A stretch of 64,000 nt of DNA, taken from contig NC_064035.1 in assembly GCF_932526225.1 (NCBI RefSeq), positions 21,751,969-21,815,968 of the forward strand, written 5' to 3'. The translations under genes and the position numbers were made by a program. Position 1 is the first letter of the stretch; the number at the start of each line of letters is the position of its first letter. The notes under the pieces are model-generated. The model ran no database searches. It was not told where the DNA came from and worked only from the letters and a program-made list of their open reading frames with translations. Of the stretch, positions 33,501-44,383 are shown piece by piece. The DNA is from Nematostella vectensis (taxonomy: Eukaryota > Cnidaria > Anthozoa > Actiniaria > Edwardsiidae).

Positions 33501-36500
33501 ACACATATATAATGTTGAGACAACAAAAGGCTTGTTCATGAACACATATATAATGTTGAGACAACAAAAGGGTTGTTCATGAACACATATATAATGTTGA
33601 GACAACAAAAGGGTTGTTTATGAACACATATATAACGTTGAGACAACAAAAGGGTTGTTCATGAACACATATATAATGTGGAGACAACAAAAGGGTTGTT
33701 CATGAACACATATATAATGTTGAGACAACAAAAGGGTTGTTTATGAACACATATATAATGTTGAGACAACAAAAGGGTTGTTCATGAACACATATATAAT
33801 GTTGAGACAACAAAAGGGTTGTTCATGAACACATATATAATGTTGAGAAAACAAAAGGGTTGTTCATGAACACATATATAATGTTGAGACAACAAAAGGG
33901 TTGTTTATGAACACATATATAATGTTGAGAAAACAAAAGGGTTGTTCATGAACACATATATAATGTTGAGACAACAAAAGCGTTGTTCATGAACACATAT
34001 ATAATGTTGAGACAACAAAAGGGTTGTTCATGAACACATATATAATGTTGAGACAACAAAAGGGTTGTTCATGAACACATATATAATGTTGAGACAACAA
34101 AAGGGTTGTTTATGAACACATATATAATGTTGAGAAAACAAAAGGTTTGTTTATGAACACATATATAATGTTGAGACAACAAAAGGGTTGTTCATGAACA
34201 CATATATAATGTTGAGACAACAAAAGGGTTGTTCATGAACACATATATAATGTTGAGACAACAAAAGGGTTGTTTATGAACACATATATAATGTTGAGAC
34301 AACAAAAGGGTTGTTCATGAACACATATATAATGTTGAGACAACAAAAGGGTTGTTGATGAACACATATATAATGTTGAGACAACAAAAGGGTTGTTCAT
34401 GAACACATATATAATGTTGAGACAACAAAAGGGTTGTTCATGAACACATATATAATGTTGAGACAACAAAAGGGTTGTTCATGAACACATATATAATGTT
34501 GAGACAACAAAAGGCTTGTTCATGAACACATATATAATGTTGAGACAACAAAAGGGTTGTTTATGAACACATATATAATGTTGAGACACCAAAAGGGTTG
34601 TTCATGAACACATATATAATGTTGAGACAACAAAAGGGTTGTTCATGAACACATATATAATGTTGAGACAACGAAAGGGTTGTTCATGAACACATATATA
34701 ATGTTGAGACAACAAAAGGGTTGTTCATGAACACATATATAATGTTGAGACAACAAAAGGGTTGTTCATGAACACATATATAATGTTGAGACAACAAAAG
34801 GGTTGTTCATGAACACATATATAATGTTGAGACAACAAAAGGGTTGTTCACGAACACATATATAATGTTGAGACAATAAAAGGGTTGTTCATGAACACAT
34901 ATATAATGTTGAGACAACAAAAGGGTTGTTCATGAACACATATATAATGTTAAGACAACAAAAGGGTTGTTTATGAACACATATATAATGTTGAGACAAC
35001 AAAAGGGTTGTTTATGAACACATATATAATGTTGAGACAACAAAAGGGTTGTTTATGAACACATATATAATGTTGAGACAACAAAAGGGTTGTTCATGAA
35101 CACATATATAATGTTAAGACAACAAAAGGGTTGTTTATGAACACATATATAATGTTGAGACAACAAAAGGGTTGTTTATGAACACATATATAATGTTGAG
35201 ACAACAAAAGGGTTGTTTATGAACACATATATAATGTTGAGACAACAAAAGGGTTGTTCATGAACACATATATAATGTTGAGACAACAAAAGGGTTGTTT
35301 ATGAACACATATATAATGTTGAGACAACAAAAGGGTTGTTCATGAACACATATATAATGTTGAGACAACAAAAGGGTTGTTTATGAATACTGTACATACT
35401 GTATAATGTTGAGAAAACAAAAGGGTTGTTTATGAATAAAGATACAGTAATTCTTACTGACCATCTTGGTGCAAGAAGGCCAGTCCTGCTGACATAGAGG
35501 AGCCCATTATGCACATCTCCCTCCAGCACACTGAGTGTTGTCTTAGATAGTTTTGAAGGGAACCTCGCGGGTGGTATTCTGATAGCAACAAGTACTCTGG
35601 CGAGGAATTTGTTTCTCTCTCACAAGCTGCAAAAAACTAAGAGAATGTTGAAGGTTTAGAAATAAGGGAATTTCTTTTGCATTGTTTTTCTAATTTCTTG
35701 GGACTCACCCCATGCACCTCACAAACAAAGTAAGATTTTTTCAAATAACACAAGAGATACACATAACAACATCTTCTCCCTCTCACCAAATGCAATGTTT
35801 GAGGTCTCCTAACTCTAAAAACATTGTTTTCTTGTTATAAAACCACATGAATTAATATAGCCTAATTCAAATGCTGTAAGAATGCATTCTATGAATCAAT
35901 GTGTTGTAAAACGTATTGCATTAGTGATCTTGGTTCTGAAAGCAGTGAAGATAATGATACATGATTCCTTAGTGCAAATTCACCTGAAATAGATGTAACG
36001 GAAGAAAGAGTTTACCAATTACCTGATAAATCAAGGTCGGTACATGTAGTTAGCAAAACTTTTCTGCAAAAAGATGCCCCTCTGTAATTCTTCCTCTTAA
36101 ACCGAGTAAAGCAGAAAGAATGCTGAAAGCACAACCTGCGAAGACATGCTTACCCTTAATATGCTAGGATGATGATCCAGTGCCGAGAACAGATCCTTCT
36201 CTGCTTGCCAAAACAGTCTGTGTTCAGCACCAAACACTTTGACAGCCATCACCTCATTGAACATGGTACCTTTCCAAACAGTTCCATACCGCCCCTGGCC
36301 TATTAACTGGCCTAATGTTAGCTGGCTCAAGTCCAGGGAAGGTCCTTGTGGCTCTTTCTCCAGGCTTTTGTCAGGTCTGGAATATTTATGCTTTTTACGA
36401 TTATTGTAGTGCCAAAAGAATAGGACAAGGATGGTTATAAGCAAAAGTGTCGCCAGCACTATACCAACTATGATGTTGATGTTCGAAGTGAGATGCACTT

Positions 36501-39500
36501 TTCCACCTTGACAAAAAAAGTTCAATTATTAATATGACTACCTAAGTAAGAGTTACTGTAGCTAATGTCAACGAGTGTTCTATGGGATTTAGGGCACAAA
36601 TGAAAGAATCTGCCATCATTATTAATAAAATGTTAGCTCTATAATTACTTATGTAAATGTAGAAGTACCTGTTGTTCTAGTTGGCACAACTTTTTCTTTA
36701 TATTCCACAATTGTAAAATTCTTATTACAGTAATCAGTGTCACAGCAACAGAATCCTGAGATGTTTTTGCTCTTGGCCATAGAATCAAAGTGCTGTTGTT
36801 GCACACAGTTGTGATTACATGGGTGTTTCTGACCTTCTTGCTCAAACACTATGCGAAAGCAACCTTTGCTGACAACATCGGCAACCGTTGTGTTATCCTC
36901 TAAAAAGCGAGTTGACCACACCACCATACAGTAAAAGTAAGGGTCCTCTCGACACACCTCTGTACCATTTATGACCACAGCATCTTTATTACCATAACTT
37001 TCACAGTACAATCGTTTTGATTTCACAAATCCTGCAACCAAGACAGAAACAATAATGAGGTGTTGCATGTTTTACTTGAATGAACTATGATTTTTGACAC
37101 ATATAGCTTTAGTAGGGGTGGGATATCCGAGACTTGCAAAGGCGCCAAGACCAGCATTTCAGAATCTAAGCCTGAAACATTTCTGTCTCTTAAGGGTGTT
37201 TGGAAGTTAGGTTGCTAGGGAAATTAACGTAGATTTGTGAGAAAAAGAGTTTTACTGCTGAAATTGGTCAAGTGGACTAGTGACTCATCGGGCTATATAT
37301 TGATTACGTCATTAGGTGATGTCATGGGATGACGTCATCACAGCAGAAAAAAACGTTTATTTGCCTTTCCTTTAATTTTTTTCAAAAGGAGTTTTAGTTC
37401 AGAGTATTCATTATTTCTTTCTGAATAAACGTGAGCATGGATTTGAAAAAATATTGATAAATATCATTTTTTAGACCAATTAATGTGCAAGCCATTGGGG
37501 TATTTTGGTCATATGTTTTTCATTTTGACGGGTATGCCTTAATCCATGCTCAACTTTAACAAGAAAAGGGTAAACATTATATACATACAAAAAATTGTTA
37601 CAATTTCAAAGAGTTAGGGTGCCATTTTACTTTTTTTTGTGCAACTGGAGGTCGTTTTTAACGCATGCGCTGTGGCCCAGACTATTTGAAGGCGCGGCTG
37701 CTAAGCCACAAAGCGGACTCGCAACCGCACGGAAAATGATGTTTTACAGTGCTAACAATGTTGGATATACTGGAAAAGGGTTTAAAGGCGCTGGCTGTTT
37801 TGATTGTTTTGAGTGGACTTACTGATTTGAGCGAAAATCCGGCCTCAACAAGCCGCACCTCGGGCTTAGATCTTCTTGCATACTGCATTTCAACACAATC
37901 AAGATCATGTGTTCCCTTTTTGGCGGTATTTTAGCATATGTGCATGATAAATTGTATAAAAATAATAACCCCTTTAAAAAATGACATCTTGTTGCAAAAG
38001 GGGGAAAATGGAACATTTTTGACCAGCAAAAAGTTAAACGCACGCATGCCTTGAAAAGCCTGCCATTTTCAAATCGGAAGCGATTATTTTCCCGCCTAAA
38101 TTGCGAGAGCGTGCGTCAGCGTAGCAACCAAGGTCGCATAACAACTTAAATTCCCTTAAACACCCTTAACAACCTAGCCCCAGCTAGGGGCCAGGCCGAG
38201 GAAAATAAGGAAAAATCCATAAAATATTTAATATTCGTTCGATTTGAAAAAGAAACACATTTTTGTAATCAGGAGAAAAATATAAGTCTATAGACAAATT
38301 ATTGAAAAATCATTTTTTTGAGTATTGCATTTCATCTTGAATGGATTAACGGAACGCTTCTTAAATTCTGAAAAAAAAAACGAGACTTTGAGACTTGCTT
38401 AAAAAACGCAGAGATTCCGAGAATTAGCTAGATTTTTGCAAGACTTTTAGAATTTTGAGGTACCCATTGCTGCCCCTTTTAATAAGCATGCTGTACAGAA
38501 TATACACCTATTTCAAATAACGTTGTCAGTGCAAACGGCAAATGGCCATTGTCAAATGGCAGTTCTTCTATTAAAAAATGCCATGGAGCTTGTCAAATTT
38601 CTACTGACTGTAGGAACATGTGGATAATTTCTGTGATTATACTACTTGTCATCTTTATTCTTACAAATAATTATACCCATAAGCAGTAATAGCTCTTAGA
38701 ACTGCCATTTGCCAATTGCCATTCGCTATTTGCACTGAAAACTTTTATTGAAAAAGGTGTATACATTAAAAGTGGACTTCAATAGTTTAATAATAGCTTT
38801 TTGATTAAAGCAATTGCCAAAACTTCCATAAAGTCAATTAGAAATGAATGCTGACTGCTTTAAGTATAAAAACTTAGATCCACCCCCAACCATCAAAAGT
38901 ACAAAGCAAACATAAAAAAGCTGTTTAATAGACAATTTACTACAAGCAAACAATGATCATACCAACAATGATCTCACCAAGAGCAAGCGTTAGTAGCACC
39001 CTAGAAGATGAGGATCACTGTAACCTGAGTATCAGGCCTTCCTATCTTTCTATCACGCCAGCGAGAAACAAGACAAGGGCCTGATACAAGTACTGTTCAA
39101 ATCGCATGTTCTCATGCCAAATTCCGGCATGACTCCTGATTGGTAAAAAAACAAAGGCCACTCGAATGGGACAAGCTGATTGGTTCAGCTATATATATTA
39201 CACTAATCCATCGACTGCTCGTTCTCAGAGTAATGGCGGACTCAAGTGCTTTTGACCTTGCGTTAGCAGAATCAGAGAAATTGTTTTCTATAACATTTAA
39301 AAAAAATGTATTTTCCTCTTCTCACTTTCTTCAGAATATTCCGCATGATACCCAGTTTAGATATTCAAATGCCTTGCCCAGGCCGGTCATTGCGTGTGTT
39401 TATTTCTCATTGGTATCGTTTTTCAAAGCGAAGATCTGCTAGTTATATCAAAGGCGTTGGATGTCATAGAAGTTGCTTGATACTATGGACATTATTAGTA

Positions 39501-40354
39501 GGCGCCAAATATTCCAGAAATTTGTCTGTGAGAACACGAAGAATGCTTGGGGTTGTATGCGCCACGTCCTGCGAGTTGTTGATTGAGTGAGCTTATCAAA
39601 TAATGGCATTTGTGTTCAAGCAGTGGTTTGTCTATTTAGAGGAAAAAGCCTGTAGTAAATTGGTGATGTGAATATCCTGTAGTAATGTGTGAATCTGCAG
39701 TCATATACTTAAATCGTAAATCTCCTGAGCCATGAACTATCTTTGTGTTTCAAATCGTTTAGCATAAAGTTACCCTCACCGGGGTTCATCGTTACTAAAA
39801 TTATTACCCTTGCATATAACACCAATGTATTTTTTTTTTACATAAAATGCTGTTTATAATTTGATTTGGGCATTTAATTGTGTCACCACGCGAGTCATTG
39901 GAAAATTGACAGCCAACGTATTTTGACAGTGGCCTGAAAGGGGCGGCAGGCGTCATGTTCAGTATTTGTGTCAGGCGTACTTTTATTTCTCCTCTCCAAC
40001 TTTTAAAAATTAAAATCGCCTGATACTCAGGCTAGGATCACTGAAGCACTGCATGCATGGTTGTTGAATATCCAGATTGAAAGCCCCCCCCCCCCCTCCA
40101 TTTAGCCTTCATCCCCCCCCCCCCCATACTCCCACTCGCTGAGATACAGTAATAGAAAAAAAAAAAAAAGAAATAAGCCACAAGGGATTTAATTGGGTTT
40201 TTACAGTAGATCTGTGAATAAGCTGTGTGTATATGATTATCACAGTATTCTTACCGGTGAAAGCAAGTGATAAAAGAACAAGGAATCTCCAAATCCAAGA
40301 CATAGTCCTGCGAATTCCAATGCTCGACTTGATCCCAACGAGGCTGAAAAGCAT
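30582..40354 (-). CDS. BMPR2: BMP type II receptor (TGF-beta family receptor Ser/Thr kinase)
   Basis: Eight minus-strand exons join in phase: 40255-40354, 36669-37031, 36154-36506, 35462-35636, 32095-32243, 31773-31920, 31468-31604 and 30582-30842. The start is ATG 40354 (561 aa) or, better for a signal peptide, ATG 40303 (544 aa, MSWIWRFLVLLSLAFTG). Numbers below use 544. The cysteine-rich ectodomain ends in ISGFCCCDTDYCNKNFT, close to BMPR2 FCCCSTDLCNVNFT. Transmembrane segment about 149-169. Kinase: P-loop GQGRYGTV 207-214, Lys227 in AVKVF, HRDINSKN with Asp323, DFG 341-343, then RYMAPEVLDGAVNL and FLKETIEDCWDQD, which is BMPR2-like rather than ACVR2-like. It binds BMP ligands and phosphorylates type I receptors (family knowledge). 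The long C-terminal tail of vertebrate BMPR2 is missing; only about 65 residues follow the kinase. Introns hold a 3-kb minisatellite and three transposons. Confidence 0.93.
30960..31365. repeat. Degenerate AACATAACA-type tandem repeat in BMP receptor intron 7
   Basis: Irregular reiteration of short units such as ACATAACAACATATCGACAT across about 400 bp, between the last two coding exons. It produces repetitive open frames on the minus strand that I reject as genes. An A-run follows at about 31437-31454, next to the exon 7 donor. Confidence 0.9.
32475..35441. repeat. 41-bp minisatellite, about 72 copies (3 kb), in BMP receptor intron 4
   Basis: The unit GAACACATATATAATGTTGA followed by GACAACAAAAGGGTTGTTCAT repeats at exactly 41 bp. 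Each unit contains the inverted pair AACAA/TTGTT and the palindrome TTCATGAA. Variants are distributed along the array (TTTATG for TTCATG, GGCTTG for GGGTTG, AACGTTG for AATGTTG, GAAAAC for GACAAC). The array ends about 20 bases from the exon 4 splice donor at 35461 and starts about 230 bases from exon 5. Confidence 0.98.
37194..38165. mobile_element. Non-autonomous DNA transposon with TTAA target duplication (piggyBac or Kolobok type)
   Basis: GGGTGTTT at 37194 and AAACACCC ending at 38165 are inverted termini, each flanked by TTAA (37190-37193 and 38166-38169). 972 bp, no transposase. TTAA targets are used by piggyBac and Kolobok families. It lies in BMP receptor intron 1 and contains a TGACGTCA palindrome at 37330-37337. 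Confidence 0.75.
38505..38759. mobile_element. MITE, TA target duplication, copy 2
   Basis: Same family as 30117-30351: CACCTATTTCAAATAACGTT at the left, AAAACTTTTATTGAAAAAGG then TG at the right, TA on both sides, and inner GTCAGTGCAAA inverted. 255 bp. It lies in BMP receptor intron 1. Confidence 0.82.
39021..40034. mobile_element. 1.0-kb DNA transposon derivative with 10-bp target duplication
   Basis: AGGATCACTG occurs immediately outside both ends (39011-39020 and 40035-40044). The termini carry CCTGAGTATCAGGC and its reverse complement, and the terminal motif is itself palindromic (CCTGA GTA TCAGG). Inside, ATG at 39232 opens MADSSAFDLALAESEKLFSI, which resembles the start of a RecQ-like helicase family repeated in cnidarian genomes, but the helicase body is missing. 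A 9-10 bp duplication would suit Mutator-like elements. It lies in BMP receptor intron 1. Confidence 0.7.
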
Positions 40355-41893
40355 TGCGGAACCGCTGAATTGATAAACATGTTTGATTGTTTACAGAGAC
40401 TGTCACGGCGTTCGAGCCTAGGAAGCCTAACTAAGGTGTTATGTTCAAAGTTTCGGACTATATATTACCCATTTCTCATTTGCAGCCTGCAGGGTGTTAT
40501 CTCAAGAACTAAGTAATAAAAGCAAAAAAGCAAAGCTATGTCTACCTTAATTCCTGTCAATTTTAGGTAGATTTTGACAATAGGCAGTTTAGTAAACCAC
40601 AAAAATAGACAACCAGTTGTATAAACCTAGAACTGGACAATAAAACAGCACTAAAAATAGCTTCAAAGAGAAGTATATATCTTTAGCAAAGGCATTAAAT
40701 ACATATCTTTGAAGTCGGTAAACGGAACAAGCGACCGTACAAACTTCTCATTTCTATTCGCGGATGATAAGCTTAGAATCTGCAGCACAACGGATAATAT
40801 TTGTCAGGGTTATCCAGCAACCTACCTTCAGTAGACACAAGACTGTTATAGAGTTCTATCCTATACATCAACGCGATACAAAGAGAATATTCTGCGAAGA
40901 GGTTTGCGTCGTTTCTTCACGGCGAACGGCCATGTTTGTACGTAATTGAGAAGCAGTGGAGTCTGAATGTCTGTCAGACAGGAGGTCTCGACCAATCAGC
41001 GAATAGCAAAGCGCATCGCTGACATGATTGTTGTGTCTAACACCCCGCCTGCGATCACCTATCCTTTGTCTTTGAGAAATGACGGAAAATTATGCTTATT
41101 TTATCCGCTGCCTACTTTATCGTTTCCACATTGAAATATGACTACGTAACTTCTGCTTAAAAAGCTTTCTTTTCTTTTTCAAACTGATTTTTGTTATCAG
41201 CGTGAGACGATTCAATATTGCAAGTCGTCTCTCGCAGGTGGTACGTTTTGCATGAAGGCATGTAAATAGTGTAAATGTAGATTGAGCGTTTTGACGGCTA
41301 GAATGGTATGATTGCGGTTTGTCGCTGTCGCTTGCGATACCCTCTCAGCTGGCATAGGTGCGGTGTTATGTATCCAGCAAGCACGTATCTGATTTTATCA
41401 CATAAAAAAATTGCTCGAATAAGCGCATACCCCAAATTAGTGCCTCGCCTAAACGTGTTGCACTCAATACACTTGGGAGAAGAGAGGGATTGTTCGTTAG
41501 ATGGGAAGTAAAATAACTGACAGTACTACCTGACACATGTTTTTTATTGACTGCTTGTTTTGTTCAGTCGTTTGAAAAACTCACGACTATGGTACCGGGG
41601 AAGAGTGGGGTTATGACGTGGGGAGTACTTTTGAACGAGAATTTGTCCTGAGGGGGTGGGGGGATTGGCAGGTGGTGAAATTGACTCTTAGAATTGCCTG
41701 GAGCAGTGGGAACAAACAGGAAAAAACAACCTGAGGACACTGGTTCATTTAAGATGGCTTGTTGTCTAAAATGCCATGTAGTGGGTGCCATTTGTACCCC
41801 GAGGGGTAGGCGCATTTGACTCCGGGTTTGACCCGAGGGGAGTGGAGAAAAAGTCAGACAGTACAATCGAACCTATTGAATTGTTGATTGAGC
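40355..41893. other. 5' flank of the BMP receptor gene
   Basis: Presumed promoter or 5' leader region followed by non-coding sequence. No second gene was recognised. GACCCGAGGGG-type sequence near 41800-41840 recurs in inverted form (TACCCCGAGGGG), suggesting an old repeat. Confidence 0.5.
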
Positions 41894-43869
41894 GGGAGTA
41901 ACTTGAACAAGGGCGTCGAAGTACAGTCGGGCCCGTGGTATATTATGATCAGCGGTATCGCTTCGCAAAACCACAGCTATCCCATCGTGTTAATAAAGCA
42001 ATATTCGCACATGGCCGGCAGTCATGGCTGCCTGCGATAGCACCTACTGAATGCGATAAATCAATTTAGCTCGGTAATTGACAGGAAGACCTCATGGGAA
42101 TGTACCTCTTGGCCTTGCGTTTAGCGACAGTATCAAAGGCAAACCGACCACTTTAACTGTGGTGTTTTCACTTGTTCGGTGAGTAGTGGTCCGGGATCAA
42201 GATAAAACTGCTTATGTATTAAATGAATACCCGATGTAACTAATTGATAAGAATTGATAATTGTTACCAATTTTCATCAATCGGTTGTATTCAATTTTAT
42301 CAATTGCTTATGTCCTATATATTTAAGGAATCATTCACTTTCTACGCCCTTCAGACTGTCAGACTGAGAAATCGCTAAGACGCTAAAGATAGTAGTTTTA
42401 ATTACTATTAAAATTTATATTCAATAGCTCTATAGTTTGCCAAGAATCTGTGTGAGAGCAGGGCCTTTAAACGTTGTTGACATCACGGAAGAACGAGCAA
42501 ACATGATGAGGTTAATCTCTGGCACATGCTACAACGATATCCACCGGTAAGTATGTACGCCTATAAAACCGTAATCTTGCTTCCAGACCGCAAGCCTAAG
42601 AAAGTGCGACGGAAATGTTATATTCGAACACTGTGTATTTTACAATTGCAGGTGAATCGTCAATATTTGCAAAGTGTGCAAGGATGACGATGGAGAAGAC
42701 TGGCTGGGTTGTGACGCCTGTGTCCAGTACTTCCACTGCGGCTGTTTACCGGGCGTCAATTTCGCCGAGGCTGTAACCGGCGTTTCCTTCTGCCCTTGTA
42801 AATATTACATGTTACTCGCGAAGTATTCCGCAGATCTGCCAGAGATTTCTAGTATCCCCCTAGTATTCTATTTCTAGTAGCGAGGGATCAATTTCCTCAG
42901 ATGTGAGAGAGAAACTAGAGATAGCCGAATTAGTCGGAGCAGTTTGGCAGTTTCACCGAGGATGTGTAATTAGAGGGACAATAGGAGAGCCGGAAGCTAT
43001 AGACAAAGCTTGTATGGGTATTGTATATGGTCCTATGACAGTAGGTTAGATAGTGATTGTATTGTGTAACACGAGCATTGTATTTAGTTAGAGTTAGACT
43101 AGTGAATAAAGGCAATAAGCCATCAAGGCTTAAAAGTCCACTTCAGAGGGTCCTATTGAAGTGAGATGCGCAGACTTGCGGCGCGAGCGCGAACGGCAAT
43201 GTGCAGCCCGCCCAGAGCTAGCATTACGAGCGCAATATTTAGTTACTTGTTTTTATAACAGTTAATTGGTAATCAATGTAATCGAAAGATTGAAACAAGT
43301 GAAAGTATAAAGTCCCCAAGATCGTCCAGCGCTAGATAGAAGTCGAAGTTACGAAAAATAATTTTGTGCTCCTATTTCAGCAAAAAAATCTAATTTATTA
43401 TATTTATTCATACTGATCTCGTTTCTCGAAAGGTTGTCGGTTCAACATACTTGAAGTCTTTGCCGATGGCCATGCTGCTGGCCATGTGCACCCGAATATA
43501 GGCTTTCTATATAGATTTAGACACTGTCTAAAAGCTCCTAATTAGATATCGGGATCCCTGTGGTGGTTGTAACCTTGGCCACCAAGTGTTTGAATCCCCT
43601 CCCCCACCCCTCTTAATAAATTTTGGTTGAGACGTTCTCAGATAAGGCAGCATCAATGAAATATCCAAACAACAACTTCAGGAACCCTGTGGTGGCTGCA
43701 CCCCCTGACTACCCACCACATGGTAGAACCCCTCTTGCCCCCTAGACAACTTTGTCTAGACTGGTGATGTAACGGTCTGGGGGTAGCTGTGGTTTTGCGA
43801 AGCGATACCGCTGATCATAATATACCACGGGCCCGACTGTTCTTCGACGCCCGTGTTCAAGTAACTCCC
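41894..43869. mobile_element. 2.0-kb DNA transposon with about 90-bp inverted termini and a PHD-like fragment
   Basis: 41894-41982 and 43780-43869 are reverse complements with about 95% identity, containing GGGCCCGTGGTATATTATGA and GATACCGCTGATC. Inside, the plus strand holds a candidate exon starting ATG 42503 with a GTAAGT donor near 42547, a TTGCAG acceptor ending near 42652, and then a PHD-like zinc-finger remnant (CKVCKDDDGEDWLGCDACVQ) ending at TAG 42877. Such fingers occur at the C terminus of several cnidarian transposases. The catalytic domain is absent and the splice frame runs into a stop, so this is an internally deleted copy. Confidence 0.8.
42674..42877 (+). pseudogene. PHD-like zinc-finger fragment of a transposon protein
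   Basis: Pattern C-x2-C-x8-C-x2-C-x4-HC-x-C, beginning just upstream of 42674 (ICKVC) and reading DDDGEDWLGCDACVQYFHCG. The frame closes upstream at a TGA, so it has no start of its own. It is inside the 41894-43869 transposon and probably is the C-terminal end of its lost transposase. Confidence 0.55.
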
Positions 43870-43939
43870 TTGATGAGCGGCCCTCCATATAACGGTTACT
43901 TATCAAATTCAATGATGATTAACAAACAAAATCTAACAA

Positions 43940-44288
43940 TAGTAAATTGAAAAGTACATAATGACAAATAGTAAATTGAAAAGAACATAATGACAAATAG
44001 TAAATTGAAAAGTACATAATGACAAATAGTAAATTGAAAAGTACATAATGACAAATAGTAAATTGAAAAGAACATAATGACAAATAGTAAATTGAAAAGA
44101 ACATAATGACAAATAGTAAATTGAAAAGTACATAATGACAAATAGTAAATTGAAAAGAACATAATGACAAATAGTAAATTGAAAAGTACATAATGACAAA
44201 TAGTAAATTGAAAAGTACATAATGACAAATAGTAAATTAAAAAGTACATAATGACAAATAGTAAATTGAAAAGTACATAATGACGAAT
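43940..44288. repeat. 29-bp minisatellite, 12 copies
   Basis: The unit AGTAAATTGAAAAGTACATA followed by ATGACAAAT repeats at exactly 29 bp; the main variant is AAGAACATA for AAGTACATA. It starts about 70 bases after the transposon terminus at 43869. All three minus-strand frames are open across it; these are artefacts. Confidence 0.97.
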
Positions 44289-44310
44289 TGAGGGTATATA
44301 TCATGGTCTC

Positions 44311-44383
44311 TTGATGCAGTTTAATACAAATCTGTTTCTGTTTTGTTTGGTCTACGAAACAGATTTGTATTAAACTGCATCAA
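44311..44383. repeat. Perfect 28-bp hairpin with 17-base loop
   Basis: TTGATGCAGTTTAATACAAA continuing TCTGTTTC (44311-44338) is exactly reverse complementary to 44356-44383. The low divergence suggests a recent or selected structure. No ORF or T-run supports a specific RNA class. Confidence 0.9.

Noticed and set aside
32475-35441. CRISPR-like appearance of a regular array
   Set aside because: Units are contiguous with no unique spacers; it is a minisatellite in a eukaryotic intron.
43896-44304. Three overlapping minus-strand frames of 90-123 codons
   Set aside because: Phases of the 29-bp minisatellite.
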